A DNA stretch of 64,000 nt, taken from contig AP031355.1 of NCBI GenBank assembly GCA_037833965.1, forward strand, positions 8,333,501-8,397,500, read 5' to 3'. Source of the DNA: Marchantia polymorpha subsp. ruderalis (Eukaryota; Streptophyta; Marchantiopsida; Marchantiales; Marchantiaceae). A program made the position numbers and the translations under genes. Shown in pieces: positions 22,101 to 33,925 of the stretch (position 1 is its first letter; every line of letters starts with the position of its first letter). The notes below the pieces were generated by a model, which did no database searches, had not been told where the DNA came from, and was given only the letters and a program-made list of their open reading frames with translations.

Positions 22101-22321
22101 CTACTTCCGCTCCGCTCGAGCTCCTTTCTTCCTCGGCAAACTCTAATCGCCCTCAATTCCAAATCACGCGCACTCACTTCTCCCTCAATCACCAAGAAAT
22201 CCTCTGCGCGGCGATGTCGAGAATGCTTAGCAGCCAGCAGATGGACGCGCGTAGCTCGCACTAGAGAATGGAATCGCGAATTCAAGAATGGGACGCTCTC
22301 CGCCGCCCGGTCGAAGGTCAT
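19181..22321 (-). pseudogene. U3-encoded protein of LTR C (fossil)
   Basis: This copy has some of the longest open stretches, including one of 505 codons at 20375-21892 that spans the conserved core, the basic segment and the palindrome-rich linker. Visible blocks are the start MTFDRAAESVPFLNSRFHS, LLWGWNYICADMVREWLEP, HVDRWTVQDWAQALGRCAG, RDYKDRFRRTLSAALMQLLQ and the linker repeats PPHVPPVHRQESPPF. The acidic stretch and the coiled coil (ILSEELVRQTRLLEQCQLAR) follow. It aligns over its whole length with the product of LTR B. No catalytic motif was recognised. Broken. Confidence 0.76.
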
Positions 22322-22731
22322 GGTCGGCTCTTGCTCGTGGAGGACGTCTCAATTGATGGCCGCGCCGGCTCTACGCTGAAACGGTCTCCGCTCTCACGCG
22401 CGGCTCCATGCTCCGCCATCGCCGATTAAACTCTCACGCTCGAATTGGCGAATTTGAACTCCGTGAGCGTACTACACCGCGGACATGGGTGCGCAGCGCC
22501 GAAGGCGGGTTTTCCGCCTTGCGCGGTACACTCGTTCGTACCGCTCCTCAGCCAATCCTCTTCTGCCTCGACGCGTGTGTCCGCATGTCGGACAAAAGTT
22601 CAACTCCCGCCTGCGCGCAGGCGGACTCCTCGGCAGATTTTCCGCCGGCGCGGAACTTCATCCTCCTGTGCACAGGCGCTCGCCTGTGCGCAGGCGAAGT
22701 CCGTCCGCGGCGATGCGCTGGCGCGGAAGGC

Positions 22732-22747
22732 GTTGACCGCGGTCAAC
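22732..22747. promoter_or_regulatory. Palindrome GTTGACCGCGGTCAAC (paired W-box-like site), LTR C
   Basis: This is a perfect 16-base palindrome of two inverted TTGACC boxes, about 400 bases upstream of the U3 frame start. It is also perfect in A (2520-2535), E1 (26282-26297) and E2 (29286-29301), and has one mismatch in B (10775-10790) and H (37223-37238). TTGAC(C/T) is the core of plant WRKY-factor sites (established knowledge). Use as such here is inference. Confidence 0.45.
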
Positions 22748-23528
22748 CGTCTCCGTCCAGACTGTCCGTTCCTTGTCTCTTCGTCGGCGCTTCCGCCGCC
22801 GCAACTCCGTTCGTCCAAGAGCGCATCCATCCGTCCCGTCCGTACGGTCCGTACGGATTTTACTATTCTGGCGGCTCCTTGCTCGTCCGCGGCGCTGCGC
22901 TGGCGCAGAAGGCGCCGTACAATTTCTACCTCACAAGGCGCATTTCTAGGGCCCAAGGCGGATTTCCCGCCGACGCCGAAGCGCCTGTGCACAGGCGGAC
23001 GCCTGTGCGTAGGCGAACTTCGCGCCTACCTCAAACCCTTTTTCGCCTGTGCGCAGGCGAACTTCCTTCGTCCGCGCATAGGACAAAACTTCTCCGCGTG
23101 TGCGCAGGCGAAGAGCTGAGTATCTTACAACCTTCATAACTCCCGGAGTCCTTATCCGCTGTTGGCGTTCTTGGGCTCGTTGGAATCAGTGCGTCGAGCT
23201 CTTTCCAACGAGACCCTAGCTAAGTCAAGGCGTCCGGGGTTGACCTAAATATGAAGGATTTCCCTACCGCCGCGGACGCAGCTCCGAAGGCGGGTTTTGC
23301 GCCTTGCGCCGTAGGGATCCTAACTGCAGAGCTCGCAGGGAGGGTGGTGCCCATTCTTACTGCTGCACCCAACTCCTAGATTCTACAAGATCCCTCGAGA
23401 ATCTCCGCGATCTTCTGAATTCACTCTGTTTTGATGCACCGAAGGCTATTTACATTGCTGCCAGGGTACAGTTTTCCAAAAATGTTTTAATTTCTTCAAA
23501 ATTACCAAAAGTGGGGTACCACAATCCC

Positions 23529-24000
23529 GCGTCCGGAAACCGTTCTTGGGATGCTTGCCAACCTTGAAAAGATCATTGTAGGAGTTCTCTTCCTCCTTCG
23601 ACACCTTCACGCTTTCGGCCTCGAAGAGGAGATACCCTTCCTCGCCTGCACATCTTCCTAATACCTGCGCCCAGTGACTAATGTCCCACCTCTCGGGGTG
23701 GGGGCGGAATCCGCGTGAGGGCTGGTGTTTCTCCCGCAAATATTCGCGCACCATCTCCGGACACGTCCAATTCCATCCCCATAGGAGGAAATCAAGCTTC
23801 AACCTTGTCAACACATCATGGAATGCGCGCAGACCGATCTGCGGCACTTAGAGTGGAGACACTCGCAGCTGGGGGACCTTCGACATATTTCTTGCTCTCC
23901 CTGCACACACAGACGCTCTTCCCTCCCGTTCGATCTCTCACAATCGCCGCTGTGCGTCGGCCGCTCAGACACTAACTGAAATCGCTCTCTCCTCCCTTGC
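23529..24000 (-). pseudogene. U3-encoded protein of LTR D, N-terminal part (fossil)
   Basis: The residues MPQIGLRAFHDVLTRLKLDF, then WGWNWTCPEMVREYLREKHQ, then HPERWDISHWAQVLGRCAGE correspond to the N-terminal core of the B/C/E1/H products. The match ends at the C insertion. The stretch to its right (to about 24170) is weaker, and I cannot place its start. Confidence 0.65.
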
Positions 24001-26705
24001 GCGCTCAATCTCTCTACTCGCAAACTCTCTTCGGGGTCCGTCAAGATCCTCGCGCAACTCGCCTCCGCGCGCCTGGTTGCTACGCACTCCTTCCTGCTCA
24101 CTGATTCCTGCACTCTCTCCAACTCACTGAAGGTCTCTCCGCCCGATTGAGCTACACGTCTCAAGCTCTGAAGCTGGAAAACTCACAATCAAGAATGAGA
24201 GAATGAGAATGGAGAGCAGACTTTTCTTCTCTGAATTCAAGATCGCACAACGCTCTTCGTAGGCAGTGGGTACAATCAAACTTGATTACGCAGCCGGCTA
24301 TACGGCCTAACGGTTCTCCCTCGCATGCTCGAATTCACGACTCCGCACTGCGCTCATTCGCATGCGTGAACGTTGAATTCTCCCGCCGCCATCGTCCGCC
24401 GGCTCTGAGTTCGTCATCGCCGAGGGCTTCCGTACTCGAGTTCGCCGCGGTGGAGCGTACGCTCCGACTATGTTGTCTTTTCTCAACCTGCCCATCGCCG
24501 GGGGCGTATCGCCAAGGCGTACTCCTTCTCCGTCAGCGCCTCGCTGGAGGAGCACATCAAGTCGGCGCGAATTAGGCCGACACGTACTTGTACAACTTCT
24601 TTTGTCCGTTCTGCCCCGCATATTGCCGACGGCGCGAATTATGCCAGCGCACCCGCCTGTCCGCGCCACGTCGGAGGCGTACATCAGGTCGGCGCTTCTC
24701 TTCCGCCGCACAGCCGCCGAAGGCGCTTCCACCTCCGACTTGATCTCCTCTCATGAGCGCGTGGTTCCGCCGAAGGCGTACGGGGGTCCTTCCCGAAGGT
24801 GAACCCTAGCGCGAACAGCGCATCGCCGGATGCGAGTTTACCGATGCTCGTAACTTCCTCGTCCCTGATCCATCTCCGGCGCTCTTGGGCTCGTTAGAAC
24901 GAGCGTCCCGAGCTCTTTCCAATGAGACCTTAACCAAATAGAATTATTGTGAATCTTGTTTGTTATGAAGGTTTCTCTCCCGCGCCAACGGCGCATCGCC
25001 GAAAGCGCACTCCTGGTCGGAAGCATTCAAAGGTCCTTGCCGGCTTCTGACGTCTTCAGCGACATCTCCTCCGGAGGTGTCTGTGCCGGAAGCGTACCTT
25101 TCCTAAGCGCCGGAGGCGCGTGGGTTAAGACACCTCAGCAAAGGAGATCTTGCCGAAGGCGCCGAAGACGTTTGGCGCCGTTACGCCCAACTCCGTGATT
25201 CTTCGTGACCCGCAATCTCCTCAATTCACTCTATTTAACGTACCATTTCCTAACTACAGACACTGCTTCGGTACTTTTTTAAAAAAAATTGTTTAAATTC
25301 TGCGAAAAAAACAAAAAGTGTGTTACCACAGCCATCGGCGGGAAATCCGCCTTCGGCCCTATGAGTTCGCCTTCGGAGGTGGAGCTCATACGGCGCCTAC
25401 GGCGCCAGCGCATCAAGGTTAGGTAAGGACCCAACGGAGGTGCGAATCTGTACGGACCGTACGGACGGAACGTACGTGTGGTACCCCACTTTTGGTAATT
25501 TTGAGAAAATTAAAACATTTTAGGAAAACTGTACCACGGCAGCGGTGTAAATAGCCTTCGGTGCAGCAAAACAGAGTGAATTCGGAAGATCGCAGAGATT
25601 CTCACGGGAACTCGTAGGATCTAGGAGTAGGGTGCAACGTCAGGGACGGGCACCACCCTCCTTGCGAGCTTTGAAGGTATGATCCCTTCGGCGCAAGGCG
25701 CAAAATCCGCCTTCGGCGCTAGAGGAATCCTTCAGAATTGGGTCAATCCCCAAACGCCTCGACTTGGTTAGGGTCTTGTTGGAAAGAGCTCGACGCGCTG
25801 ATTTCAACGAGCCCAAGAACGCCATGAACGGATGAGGGCTACGGGAGTTATGAAGGTCGCAAGATACTCAGCTTTCCGCCTGCGCACAGGCGAAGAAAGT
25901 TTTGTCCTATGCGCGGACGAAGGCAGTTCGCCTGCGCACAGGCGAAATAGGGTTTTGACGTAGGCGCGAATGTTGCCTACGCACAGGCGAGGAAACCTCT
26001 GCCTAGGCGGACGAGCAAAGTTCGCCTGCGCACAGGCGCTAAGGCGTCGACGGGAAATCCGCCTTCGGCCCTAGAAATGCGCCTTCAGAGGTAGAAATTG
26101 TACGGCGCCTTCCGCGCCAGCGCAACAGCGCGGACGGGCGAGGAGCCACCGGAGTTGTAAAATCCGTATGGAACGTACGGATTGTACGGACGGGACGGAT
26201 GGATGCGCTCTTGGTCGGACGGAATTGCGGCGGCGAGAGCGCCGACGGAGAGACAAGGAACAGACAGTCTGGACGGAGTCGGTTGACCGCGGTCAACGCC
26301 TTCCGCGCCAGCGCAGCGACGTGGACGGAATTCGCCTACGCGCAGGCGATAGCCTGCGCACAGGCGGGTGAAGTTCCGCGCCGGCGGAGATTCCGCCGGG
26401 GATTCCGCCTGCGCACAGGTGGGAGTTTAACTTTCGTCCGATGCGCGGACGAGCGCCGAGGCAGAGGAGGATTGGCCGAGGAGCGGTACGAACGAGTGTA
26501 CCGCGCAAGGCGGAAAAGCCGCCTTCGGCGCTGCGTACCCATGTCCGCGGCGTAGTACGCTCGCGGAGTTCAAATTCGCCAATTCGAGCGTGTGAGTTAA
26601 ATCAGCGTCGGCGGAGCGTGAAGCCGCGCGTGAGAGCGGAGACCGTTTTAGCGTAGAGCCGGCGCGGCCATCAAGTGATTCGACCCTCACGATCAAGAGC
26701 CGACC

Positions 26706-28538
26706 ATGACCTTCGACCGAGAGACGGAGAGCGCCCCATTCTTGAATTCGCGATTCCATTTTCTAGTGCAAGCTGCGCGCGTCCATCTGCTAGCTGCTAA
26801 GCATTCCAGACATCGCCGCGCAGAGGATTACTTGTTGATTGAGAGAGAATTGAGTGCGCGTGATTTGGAATTGAGTGAGATTAGAGTTTGCCGAGGAAGC
26901 AAGGAGCTCGAGCGGAGCAGAGAGAGAATTAGCGAGCAAGCGAATTCCAAGAACGCAATGTCGAGGCTGAACCAATTGCGGATGCTGCCGCTCCGGCTTC
27001 CACAGAACGAGTTGCGCGCCTACGAGGAACGGCTGATTGCAAGAAAGCTCGATTTCTTGCTGTGGGGATGGAACTACATTTGTGTGGATATGGTGCGCGA
27101 GTGGCTGGAGCCACAGGGACCACCTTCGCGCGGATTGCGTCCGCATGTTGATCGGTGGACCGTCCAAGATTGGGCGCAGGCATTGGGAAGGTGTGCCGGC
27201 ATCCCAAGGCACCTCCTCTTTGATAGTGAGAGCGTCAAGGTGTCGAAGTAAGACGAGGCGCAATTTGTGGAGTTGTTCAAGCGGGAGAGGTCTACCAAGA
27301 ATGGATACAAGACCCGCGACTACAAAGATCGCTTCCGCCGAACTATGGCGACGGCACTGCTGCAATTACTGCAGCCACATCGCGCCTGCTACATCACCTT
27401 GTGGCAGGTTTCTTTTGTGGAGTGCATCATCGAGGGAGCTCCAATTCACTGGGCGAGCATCCTGCACAGAGTGATGCGGCAGCACGTGTTTGAGGAGAAA
27501 GGGGGAACTCTCAATCACCTCTCCCCTTTCTTGATCAATTTTTATCGACAGCGAAATTGTTTGACCGCGGCGGAGCTTGCTCGTTTTCCGCCATTGTCCG
27601 TCGACCATCCCGGGAAGTATGTGCGGGATAACGAGGTCGACACCGACGCAGAGGAGTCACCAGCTTCTACTCCACCGAGGCGGAGAGACGAGGGAAGAAA
27701 CACACCCGCAGCAAGAGTGCCGCGGAAGCATCGATGGAGAGAGGAGTCTGAAGAGGAGCAGCATCGTGAACCCACTCCTCCAATTCGACAGCGGCCATTG
27801 CACGAAGTATGCAGTCGGCCGAAGCAGAAGGCGCGCAGGCTTGTGTTACCAGCCAGCAGCGCGGACACGGCGACGATCGCCACGGAGAAAGGAAGTGCGT
27901 CGCCGGAGAAGAACGAGGGAGCGCGGACGTCTGCAGGAGCGACGGACCACGCTGCACCTTCGACGGACGAGAGACGGCCTTCGGGCCAAGGGCCACCGGA
28001 GTTACCACGTGCGATGCGGACGGGTGTTCCGCCTGCGCACAGGCGAGCTTCAACGAACAGGCGACCCCAAGCGGACGTGGACCTCCGCCTACGCGTAGGC
28101 AGAGAAAGTCCGCCTACGCACAGGCGTTCGCCTATGCACAGGCCGCCTGCGCACAGGCAGGATTCACCCCCAGTCCAACGTAAGAAGGGGAAGGAGCCGG
28201 CGGAAGATTCGCCTACGGGTCAAGGGCCTTCGGGACCAGACCCTCCGGCGCACAACGCGCCGCAATTTGCGCCTTACGCGCCGCAATTTGCGCCTTTGGC
28301 GCCAGGCCTTCGGGTCAACGAGATGTGAGCAGGGAGCGTGCGGAGACCGCATCTTCGGCGGGTAATCCGCCGGTAGATGCGCCTTCGGCGGTAGGGCCTT
28401 CGGGGCAAGGGACATCGAGCGAGCGGCCTCCGGCTATGTCGCCTTCGGCGCTGCGCCTGCGGCGGACAAGGCGCCGGCATTTGCGCCTGCGCACAGGCCA
28501 AACACAGCCTTCGCGCGGGACCGATCGAGGGAGCAGGA
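26706..28538 (+). pseudogene. U3-encoded protein of LTR E1, N-terminal and linker part (fossil)
   Basis: It starts MTFDRETESAPFLNSRFHFL. The core blocks LLWGWNYICVDMVREWLEP, HVDRWTVQDWAQALGRCAG, RDYKDRFRRTMATALLQLLQ and HLSPFLINFYRQRNCLTAAE are all present. The basic segment and the palindrome-rich linker follow (the palindromes at 28058-28160 are easy to see). The C-terminal part continues beyond E2 (32840-33925) and beyond I (35948-36119). Broken. Confidence 0.74.
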
Positions 28539-29711
28539 CCTGATGTGGTACCCCACTTTTGGTAATTTTGAGGAAATTAAAACATTTTTGGAAAACTGTA
28601 CCACGGCAGCAATGTAAATAGCCTTCGGTACATCAAAACAGAGTGAATTCGGGAGATCGCAGAGATTCTCTAGGGACCTTGTAGAATCTAGGAGTTGGGT
28701 GCAGCGGTGAAGAAGGGCACCACCCTCCCTGCAAGCTCTGCAGTTAGGATCCCTACGGCGCAAGGCGCAAAATCCGCCTTCGGCACTGCGTCCGCGGCGG
28801 TAGGGAAATCCTTCATATTTAGGTCAACCCCCTAACGTCTTGACTTAGTTAGGGTCTCGTTGGAAAGAGCTCGACGCGTTGATTCCAACGAGCCCAAGAA
28901 CGCCAACAACGGATGAGGACTCCGGGAGTTATGAAGGTTGTAAGATTCTCAGCTCTTCGCCTGTGCACAGGCAGAGAAGTTTTTTCCTATGCGCGGAAGA
29001 AGGAAGTTCGCCTGCGCACAGGAGTGCGCCTGTGCACAGGCGCTTCGGCGTCGGCGGGAAATCCGCCCTGGGCCCTAGAAATGCGCCTTGTGAGGTAGAA
29101 ACTGCACGGCGCCTTCTGCGCCAGCGCAACGCCGCGGACGAGCAAGGAGCCGCCAGAATAGTAAAATCCGTACGGACCGTACGGACTGTACGGACGGGAC
29201 TGATGGGTGCGCTCTTAGACGGACGGAGTTGCGGCGACGAGAGCGCCGACGGAGAGGCAAGGAACGGACAGTCTGGACTTAGGCTGTTGACCGCGGTCAA
29301 CGCCTTCCGCGCCAGCGCATCGACGCGGATGGACTTCGCCTACGCACAGGCGAGCGCCTGTGCACAGGCGGGTGAAGTTCCGCGCCGGCGGAGAATCCGC
29401 CGAGGAGTCCGCCTGCGCGCAGGCGGGAGTTGAACTTTTGTCTGACATGCGGACACACGCGCCGAGGCAGAGTAGGATTGGCTGAGGAGCGGTACGAACG
29501 AGTGTACCGCGCAAGGCAGAAAATCCGCCTTCGGCGCTGCGCACCCATGTCCGCGGCGTAGTACGCTCGCGGAGTTCAAATTCGCCAATTCGAGCGTGAG
29601 AGTTTAATCGGCGACGGCGGAGCGTGAAGCCACGCGTGAGAGCGGAGACCGTTTCAGCGTAGAGCCGGCGCGGCCATCAATTGAGTCGTCCTTCACGAGC
29701 AAGAGCCGACC

Positions 29712-31853
29712 ATGACCTTCGACCGGGAGGCGGAGAGCGTCCCATTCTTGAATTCGCGATTCCATTCTCTAGTGCGAGCTGCGCGCGTCCATCTGCTGGC
29801 TGCTAAGCATTCTCGACATCGCCGCGCAGAGGATTTCTTGGTGATTGAGGGAGAAGTGAGTGCGCGTGATTTGGAATTGAGGGCGATTAGAGTTTGCCGA
29901 GGAAGAAAGGAGCTCGAGCGGAGCGGAAGGAGAATGAGTGAGCAGGCGAACTCAATCGAGTGAGCAGGCGAATCACGCTGCAGCCTCGACGGACGGAAGG
30001 CCGCCTACGGGCCAAGGGCCTCCGAAGTTACCACGTGCGATGCGGACATGTGTTTCGCCTGCGCACAGGCGAGCCTCGACGGACGGGCGAGCCTCAACGG
30101 ACAGACGACCACAAGCGGACGTGGACCTACGCCTACGCGTGGGAAGAAGCAGTCCGCCTGTGCACAGGCGCTCGCCTGTGCACAGGTCACCTTCACACGT
30201 GCCGCCTGTGCACAGGCAGGAATCACCCCCGTTCCAACGTAGGAAGGGGAAGGGGCCGGCGGAAGATCCGCCTACGAGACACCGGCCTTCGGGGCCAGAC
30301 CCTCCGGCGCACAACGCGCCGCGATTTGCGTCTTCGGCGCCAGGACCTTCGGGCCGATGAGATGCAAGCAGGGAGCGTGCGGAGGCCGCACCATCGGCGG
30401 GTAATCCGCCGGTAGATGCGCCTTCGGCGTTAGGGCCTCAGGGCCAAGGGACATCGGGCGAGCGGCCCCGGCTATATCGCCTTTGGCGATAGACGTCCGC
30501 GGCGCTGCGCTTGCGGCGGACAAGGCGCCGGCATTTGCGCCTGTGCACAGGCCGGACACAGCCCCCACACAGGACTGATCGAGGGAGCAGCAACTGACGG
30601 AGGAGCGGATTAACTGTCCGCGGGATGAAATTTCGGTGCGCGATGCGCAATCAAACCCCGCGCAGCCACCCTCCGCTCGATCGCCTTCTGCGGCGCACGT
30701 CGGCGGCAGAGGGGATACGATAGAAGACCAACAAGCAGGCGGCGGGGATGTAGCACGGCCACATTCGCCCACCGCCTTAGACATTTTGGCGAAGAGCAGC
30801 GAGGCTGCAACGGTGCCTTCGCAGGCAGCACACGTCGACGACGTGCAGCCCCACTCGGGACAGTCGCCAACGCAATCAATGGCGACTGAAATCCTCAGCT
30901 CGGATGATGACGACGGAGGCTCAACCGAAGCAATGTCGGGAGCAGGGGATACCGAGGAGGAGGAGGAGGAAATTGTTGGAGCGCCGGCGGCGGCGCTCTC
31001 TGAGCAGGTGATTCCGTTGCTGAAGTACTTGGATCGCAAATTCGATAAATACGCCGATCCACTTCACCCGGGATCTTACATCGAATTAGTGCGCAGGCGG
31101 ACTCGCACTAAAGTCCACACTAGCAAGCTACTAGCTAGGGTGGACTTGGAGTTGAAGGAATTGAAGGAGAGGCATGCCTGTATATGGGGGCAGTACAACC
31201 TTGAGAGGAAATCGCACGCCCTCGACAGGATGCGGAAGGATAGAGTGGAAGAGCTCACCAGGGATGTGTTGCAGACCACGCAGGATTTGATGTCTAAGAA
31301 AACTCAGAATCATATTCTGTCAGAGGAGCTCGTGCGACAGACGCGTTTGTTGGCGGAGTGTCAGCTCGCACGGCAGGCGGATGAGGATTAAATCCGCAGG
31401 CTACAGTCAGAGTGTGGCGAATTGAGAGCGCAGCGTGCGGAGGCCGAATCGCAGTTAGTGGTAATTGAAGAGGATCGCAGGCGAGAGGCAGATCGCACGA
31501 AGGAGGAGACGGCGAGGCGTGTCGCCCACTGTCTCAAGGGCTACGCCCACTGGGAAGTGGCGGCGCAGGAGAAACTCACACTACGTGAGTTTGAACTTCG
31601 CGCAGCAGGGTTGGTGGCAGGCGACAGCAGGAGTCGGCGGAAGGTAGCGAAGAAGCTCGACGCTTTTCTGTCGAAGGCGAGCGATACCATCTCCACCCTC
31701 GGGGTGGAGGTGTCCGCGGCGTTGCAGCGGGTGGGACTGCGCAGTCGAGCGGAAGACTGGCAGGGTAGGGAGTTAGTGCGCGGCAATCCGTCGCGCAGGA
31801 GACGTAGCACTGGTTCCGCGGAGTGCAGTGTAGTGCAGTGTAGTGCTAGTTAG
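29712..31853 (+). pseudogene. U3-encoded protein of LTR E2 (fossil, shortened)
   Basis: It has the family start MTFDREAESVPFLNSRFHSL and the C-terminal parts: palindrome-rich linker, acidic stretch with a run of Glu, EQVIPLLKYLDRKFDKYADP, and a coiled coil ending near 31853. Most of the conserved N-terminal core seen in the sisters is absent from this copy. Confidence 0.68.
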
Positions 31854-31864
31854 GACTTAGAAGG

Positions 31865-31893
31865 TATAAAATAGTTCAAGGCGTCTTGCCTTG
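31865..31893 (+). promoter_or_regulatory. LTR E2 core promoter: TATA box and hairpin
   Basis: TATAAAAT at 31865-31872 is followed by CAAGGC-GTCTT-GCCTTG (31877-31893). Compared with LTRs B, C and I, the second pair of the stem is A-T instead of C-G, a paired change that keeps the hairpin. Confidence 0.58.
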
Positions 31894-32839
31894 GGTTCTT
31901 TCCCAATTTCAGAAGTACAGATCAGGAACTAATTTTCTCTGCGTGTTCGTGCTCTTAGTTCTGTCACCACGCACGAGGAGCTACAACTTGGCGTTCCGCA
32001 TTTTGTAGCTGAAGGCCTTCGGCCGAATGTTAAGAGCTAGTACATTGGTCAGAGACTTGAGTAGTTCGGATCTGCACCTGCGGGTGACTGCCGATGCTCA
32101 GAGCCAGTGACTGGTTAGATACTTGAATAGTTTCGCCCCTACACCTTCGAGTGTTTGTTTCTGATTGTACTCCTTCGGGATTTTTCCCCTTAATGCCAAA
32201 GTGAAGTTTTGCTACTTCGTGTAAGCCTTGGTTGTAAATTCAGGTTACGCTGCAGCAGGTGCCTTCAGGGTAACCCCTGTAGTATTTATGGGAATGACAA
32301 GTGCCTGAGAATTCAAACTCTTCAATAGACTGTTGTTGTGTTACTGAAATGTTTCTCAGTGAGTCCTTCAGTGCGGACCTGTGTTCTCTGCGCGTTTTGT
32401 GAGTTGAGAGTGTTGTTCACCGCGTATGAGTGACTTCGATCCGAAGTAGGCAGTCCAAACCGGGTTTCCTACACTAGCAGCAAGCTAGTGGAAGTGTTGT
32501 AAAAGCCGGAGTTGGAAGTCACTACCCGCAGCTTCGCTGAGTGTGCTCGCGAGAGACTTTCCCCCTGAAATCTTGAGTAGAGGTCCTAACGGATCTCTGG
32601 GTTGTGTTTCTGTAGTTTCAGGTGTGTGTGTGTGTGTTACGCTGCACTGTGCGACCTCCGAGTGCGCTCCGAGTGGACACTTGCAGTATTTCTAGGAGTG
32701 ACAGTCGCCTGAGAATTCAAACTCCTCAATAGTCTGTTAAACGTGACACTTTGTACCCTGTGTGTTCCTCTGTCCCTGTGGGTTCGACCTTTCTACCACT
32801 ATATTGCAGTTTTAGCCTTTAGTGGGTTGTTACACCTGA

Positions 32840-33925
32840 CGGAGGAGCGGACTGTCTGTTCGCGGGACAAAATTCAGGTGCGCGATGCGCAATTACACCC
32901 CGCGCAGACACACTCCGCTCGATCGCCTTCGGCGGCGGACGTCGGCGGCGAAGAGGACACAGTTGACGATCAACAGGCGGGGGATGGAGATGTAGCACGA
33001 CCACATTCACCCACCGCCTTGGACATTTTAGCGGGGAGCAGCGAAGCTGCAGGTGTGCCTTCGGAGGCAGCACCCGTAGACGACGTGCAGCCCCACTCGG
33101 GTCAGTCGCCAACGCAATCAATGGCGACTGAAATCCTTAACTCGGGTGATGACGACGGAGGCTCCACAGAAGCAATGTCGGGGTCAGGAGATACCGAGGA
33201 GGAGGAGGAGGAAATTGTTGGAGCGCCGGCGGCGGCGTTCTCTGAGCAGGTGATACCGTTGCTGAAGTACTTGGATCGCAAATTTGATAAATACGCCGAT
33301 CCACTCCAGCCTGGATCCTACATCGAATTAGTGCGCAGGCGGACTCGCACTAAAGTCCACACCAGCAAGCTACTAGCTAGGGCGTACCAGGAGTTGAAGG
33401 ACTTGAGGGAGAAGCATGCCTGTTTGTGGGGACAGTACAACCTTGTGAGGAAATCGCACGCCCTCGACATGATGAAGAAGGAGAGACTGGAAGAGCTCAC
33501 CAGGGATGTGGTGAAGACCACGACAGAATTGATTTCTAAGAAAACTCAGAATTAGATTCTGTCAGAGGAGCTCGTGCGACAGACGCGGTTGTTGGCGGAG
33601 TGTCAGCTCGCACGACAGGCGGATGAGGATTTAATCCGCAGGCTACAGTCGGAGTGCGGGGAATTGAGAGTGCAGCGTGCGGAGGCCGAATCGCAGTTGG
33701 TGGTAATTGAAGATGATCGCAGGCGAGAGGCAGATCGCACGAAAGAGGAGATGGCGAGGCGTGTCGCCCACTGTCTCAAGGGCTACGCCCACTGGGAAGT
33801 GGCGGCGCAGGAGAAACTCACACTGCGGGAGTTAGAGCTTCGCGCAGCCGGGTTGTTGACAGGTGACAGTAGGAGTCGGCGGAAGGTGGCAAAGAAGTTA
33901 GACTCTTTTCTGTTGAAGGCGCGGG
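32840..33925 (+). pseudogene. U3-encoded protein of LTR E1, acidic and coiled-coil part (fossil)
   Basis: This is the continuation of the E1 frame beyond E2. The segment HSPTALDILAGSSEAAGVPS leads to an acidic run with consecutive Glu, then EQVIPLLKYLDRKFDKYADP and the coiled-coil heptads (SECGELRVQRAEAESQLVVI). It ends at the I insertion. It is nearly the same as the E2 and H products. Confidence 0.72.

Larger units (their letters stand above)
18163..23523 (-). mobile_element. Solo LTR C, 5361 bp, inserted in LTR D
   Basis: The termini are TGTGGTACC at 23523 and GGGTTATTACA at 18163 on the minus strand. A perfect 5-bp target duplication ATCCC occupies 18158-18162 and 23524-23528. The U3 frame of D reads up to both sides. 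It is very similar to B throughout, including R-U5, but with different numbers of palindromic repeats in the linker. This is an LTR nested in an LTR. Confidence 0.92.
3355..25330 (-). mobile_element. Element G: Ty3/gypsy retrotransposon with giant ORF-bearing LTRs (fossil)
   Basis: Minus-strand order is 5' LTR (25330-14870), PBS (14847-14830), gag, zinc knuckles, protease, RT, RNase H, integrase, PPT (3698-3681) and 3' LTR (from 3680 leftward, interrupted by A). The order PR-RT-RH-IN identifies Ty3/gypsy. The absence of a visible chromodomain after integrase, the C-terminal end VNGWRLKKYHV and the PBS core suggest the Ogre/Tat/Athila branch (inference). LTR B interrupts RT and LTR C interrupts the 5' LTR. 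The internal region without B is about 5.8 kb and the 5' LTR without C about 5.1 kb, giving a element of about 16 kb. The two LTRs differ by about 3% by eye over the 325 bases visible in both, so it is fairly young. The right flank is GCCAT (25331-25335), inside LTR H. The coding regions are broken in several places. Confidence 0.88.
14870..25330 (-). repeat. LTR D: 5' LTR of element G, split by LTR C
   Basis: It runs on the minus strand from TGTGGTAACACAC (25330) to GGGTTATTACA (14870). It is about 5.1 kb once the C insertion (18163-23523) and one target repeat are set aside. It belongs to a subfamily distinct from A, B, C, E1 and E2: the terminus differs (ACACAC instead of CCCAC) and the U3 frame is clearly diverged, yet the layout is the same. 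R-U5 occupies about 14870-15880. The outer end matches the start of the 3' LTR at 3355-3680. Confidence 0.88.
28544..32834 (+). mobile_element. Solo LTR E2, 4291 bp, inserted in E1
   Basis: The termini are TGTGGTACCCCAC at 28544 and GGGTTGTTACA at 32834. A perfect target duplication CCTGA occupies 28539-28543 and 32835-32839, and E1 continues on both sides. It is about 1 kb shorter than its sisters in the U3 frame. It is among the younger insertions because it lies in E1, which lies in H. Confidence 0.9.
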
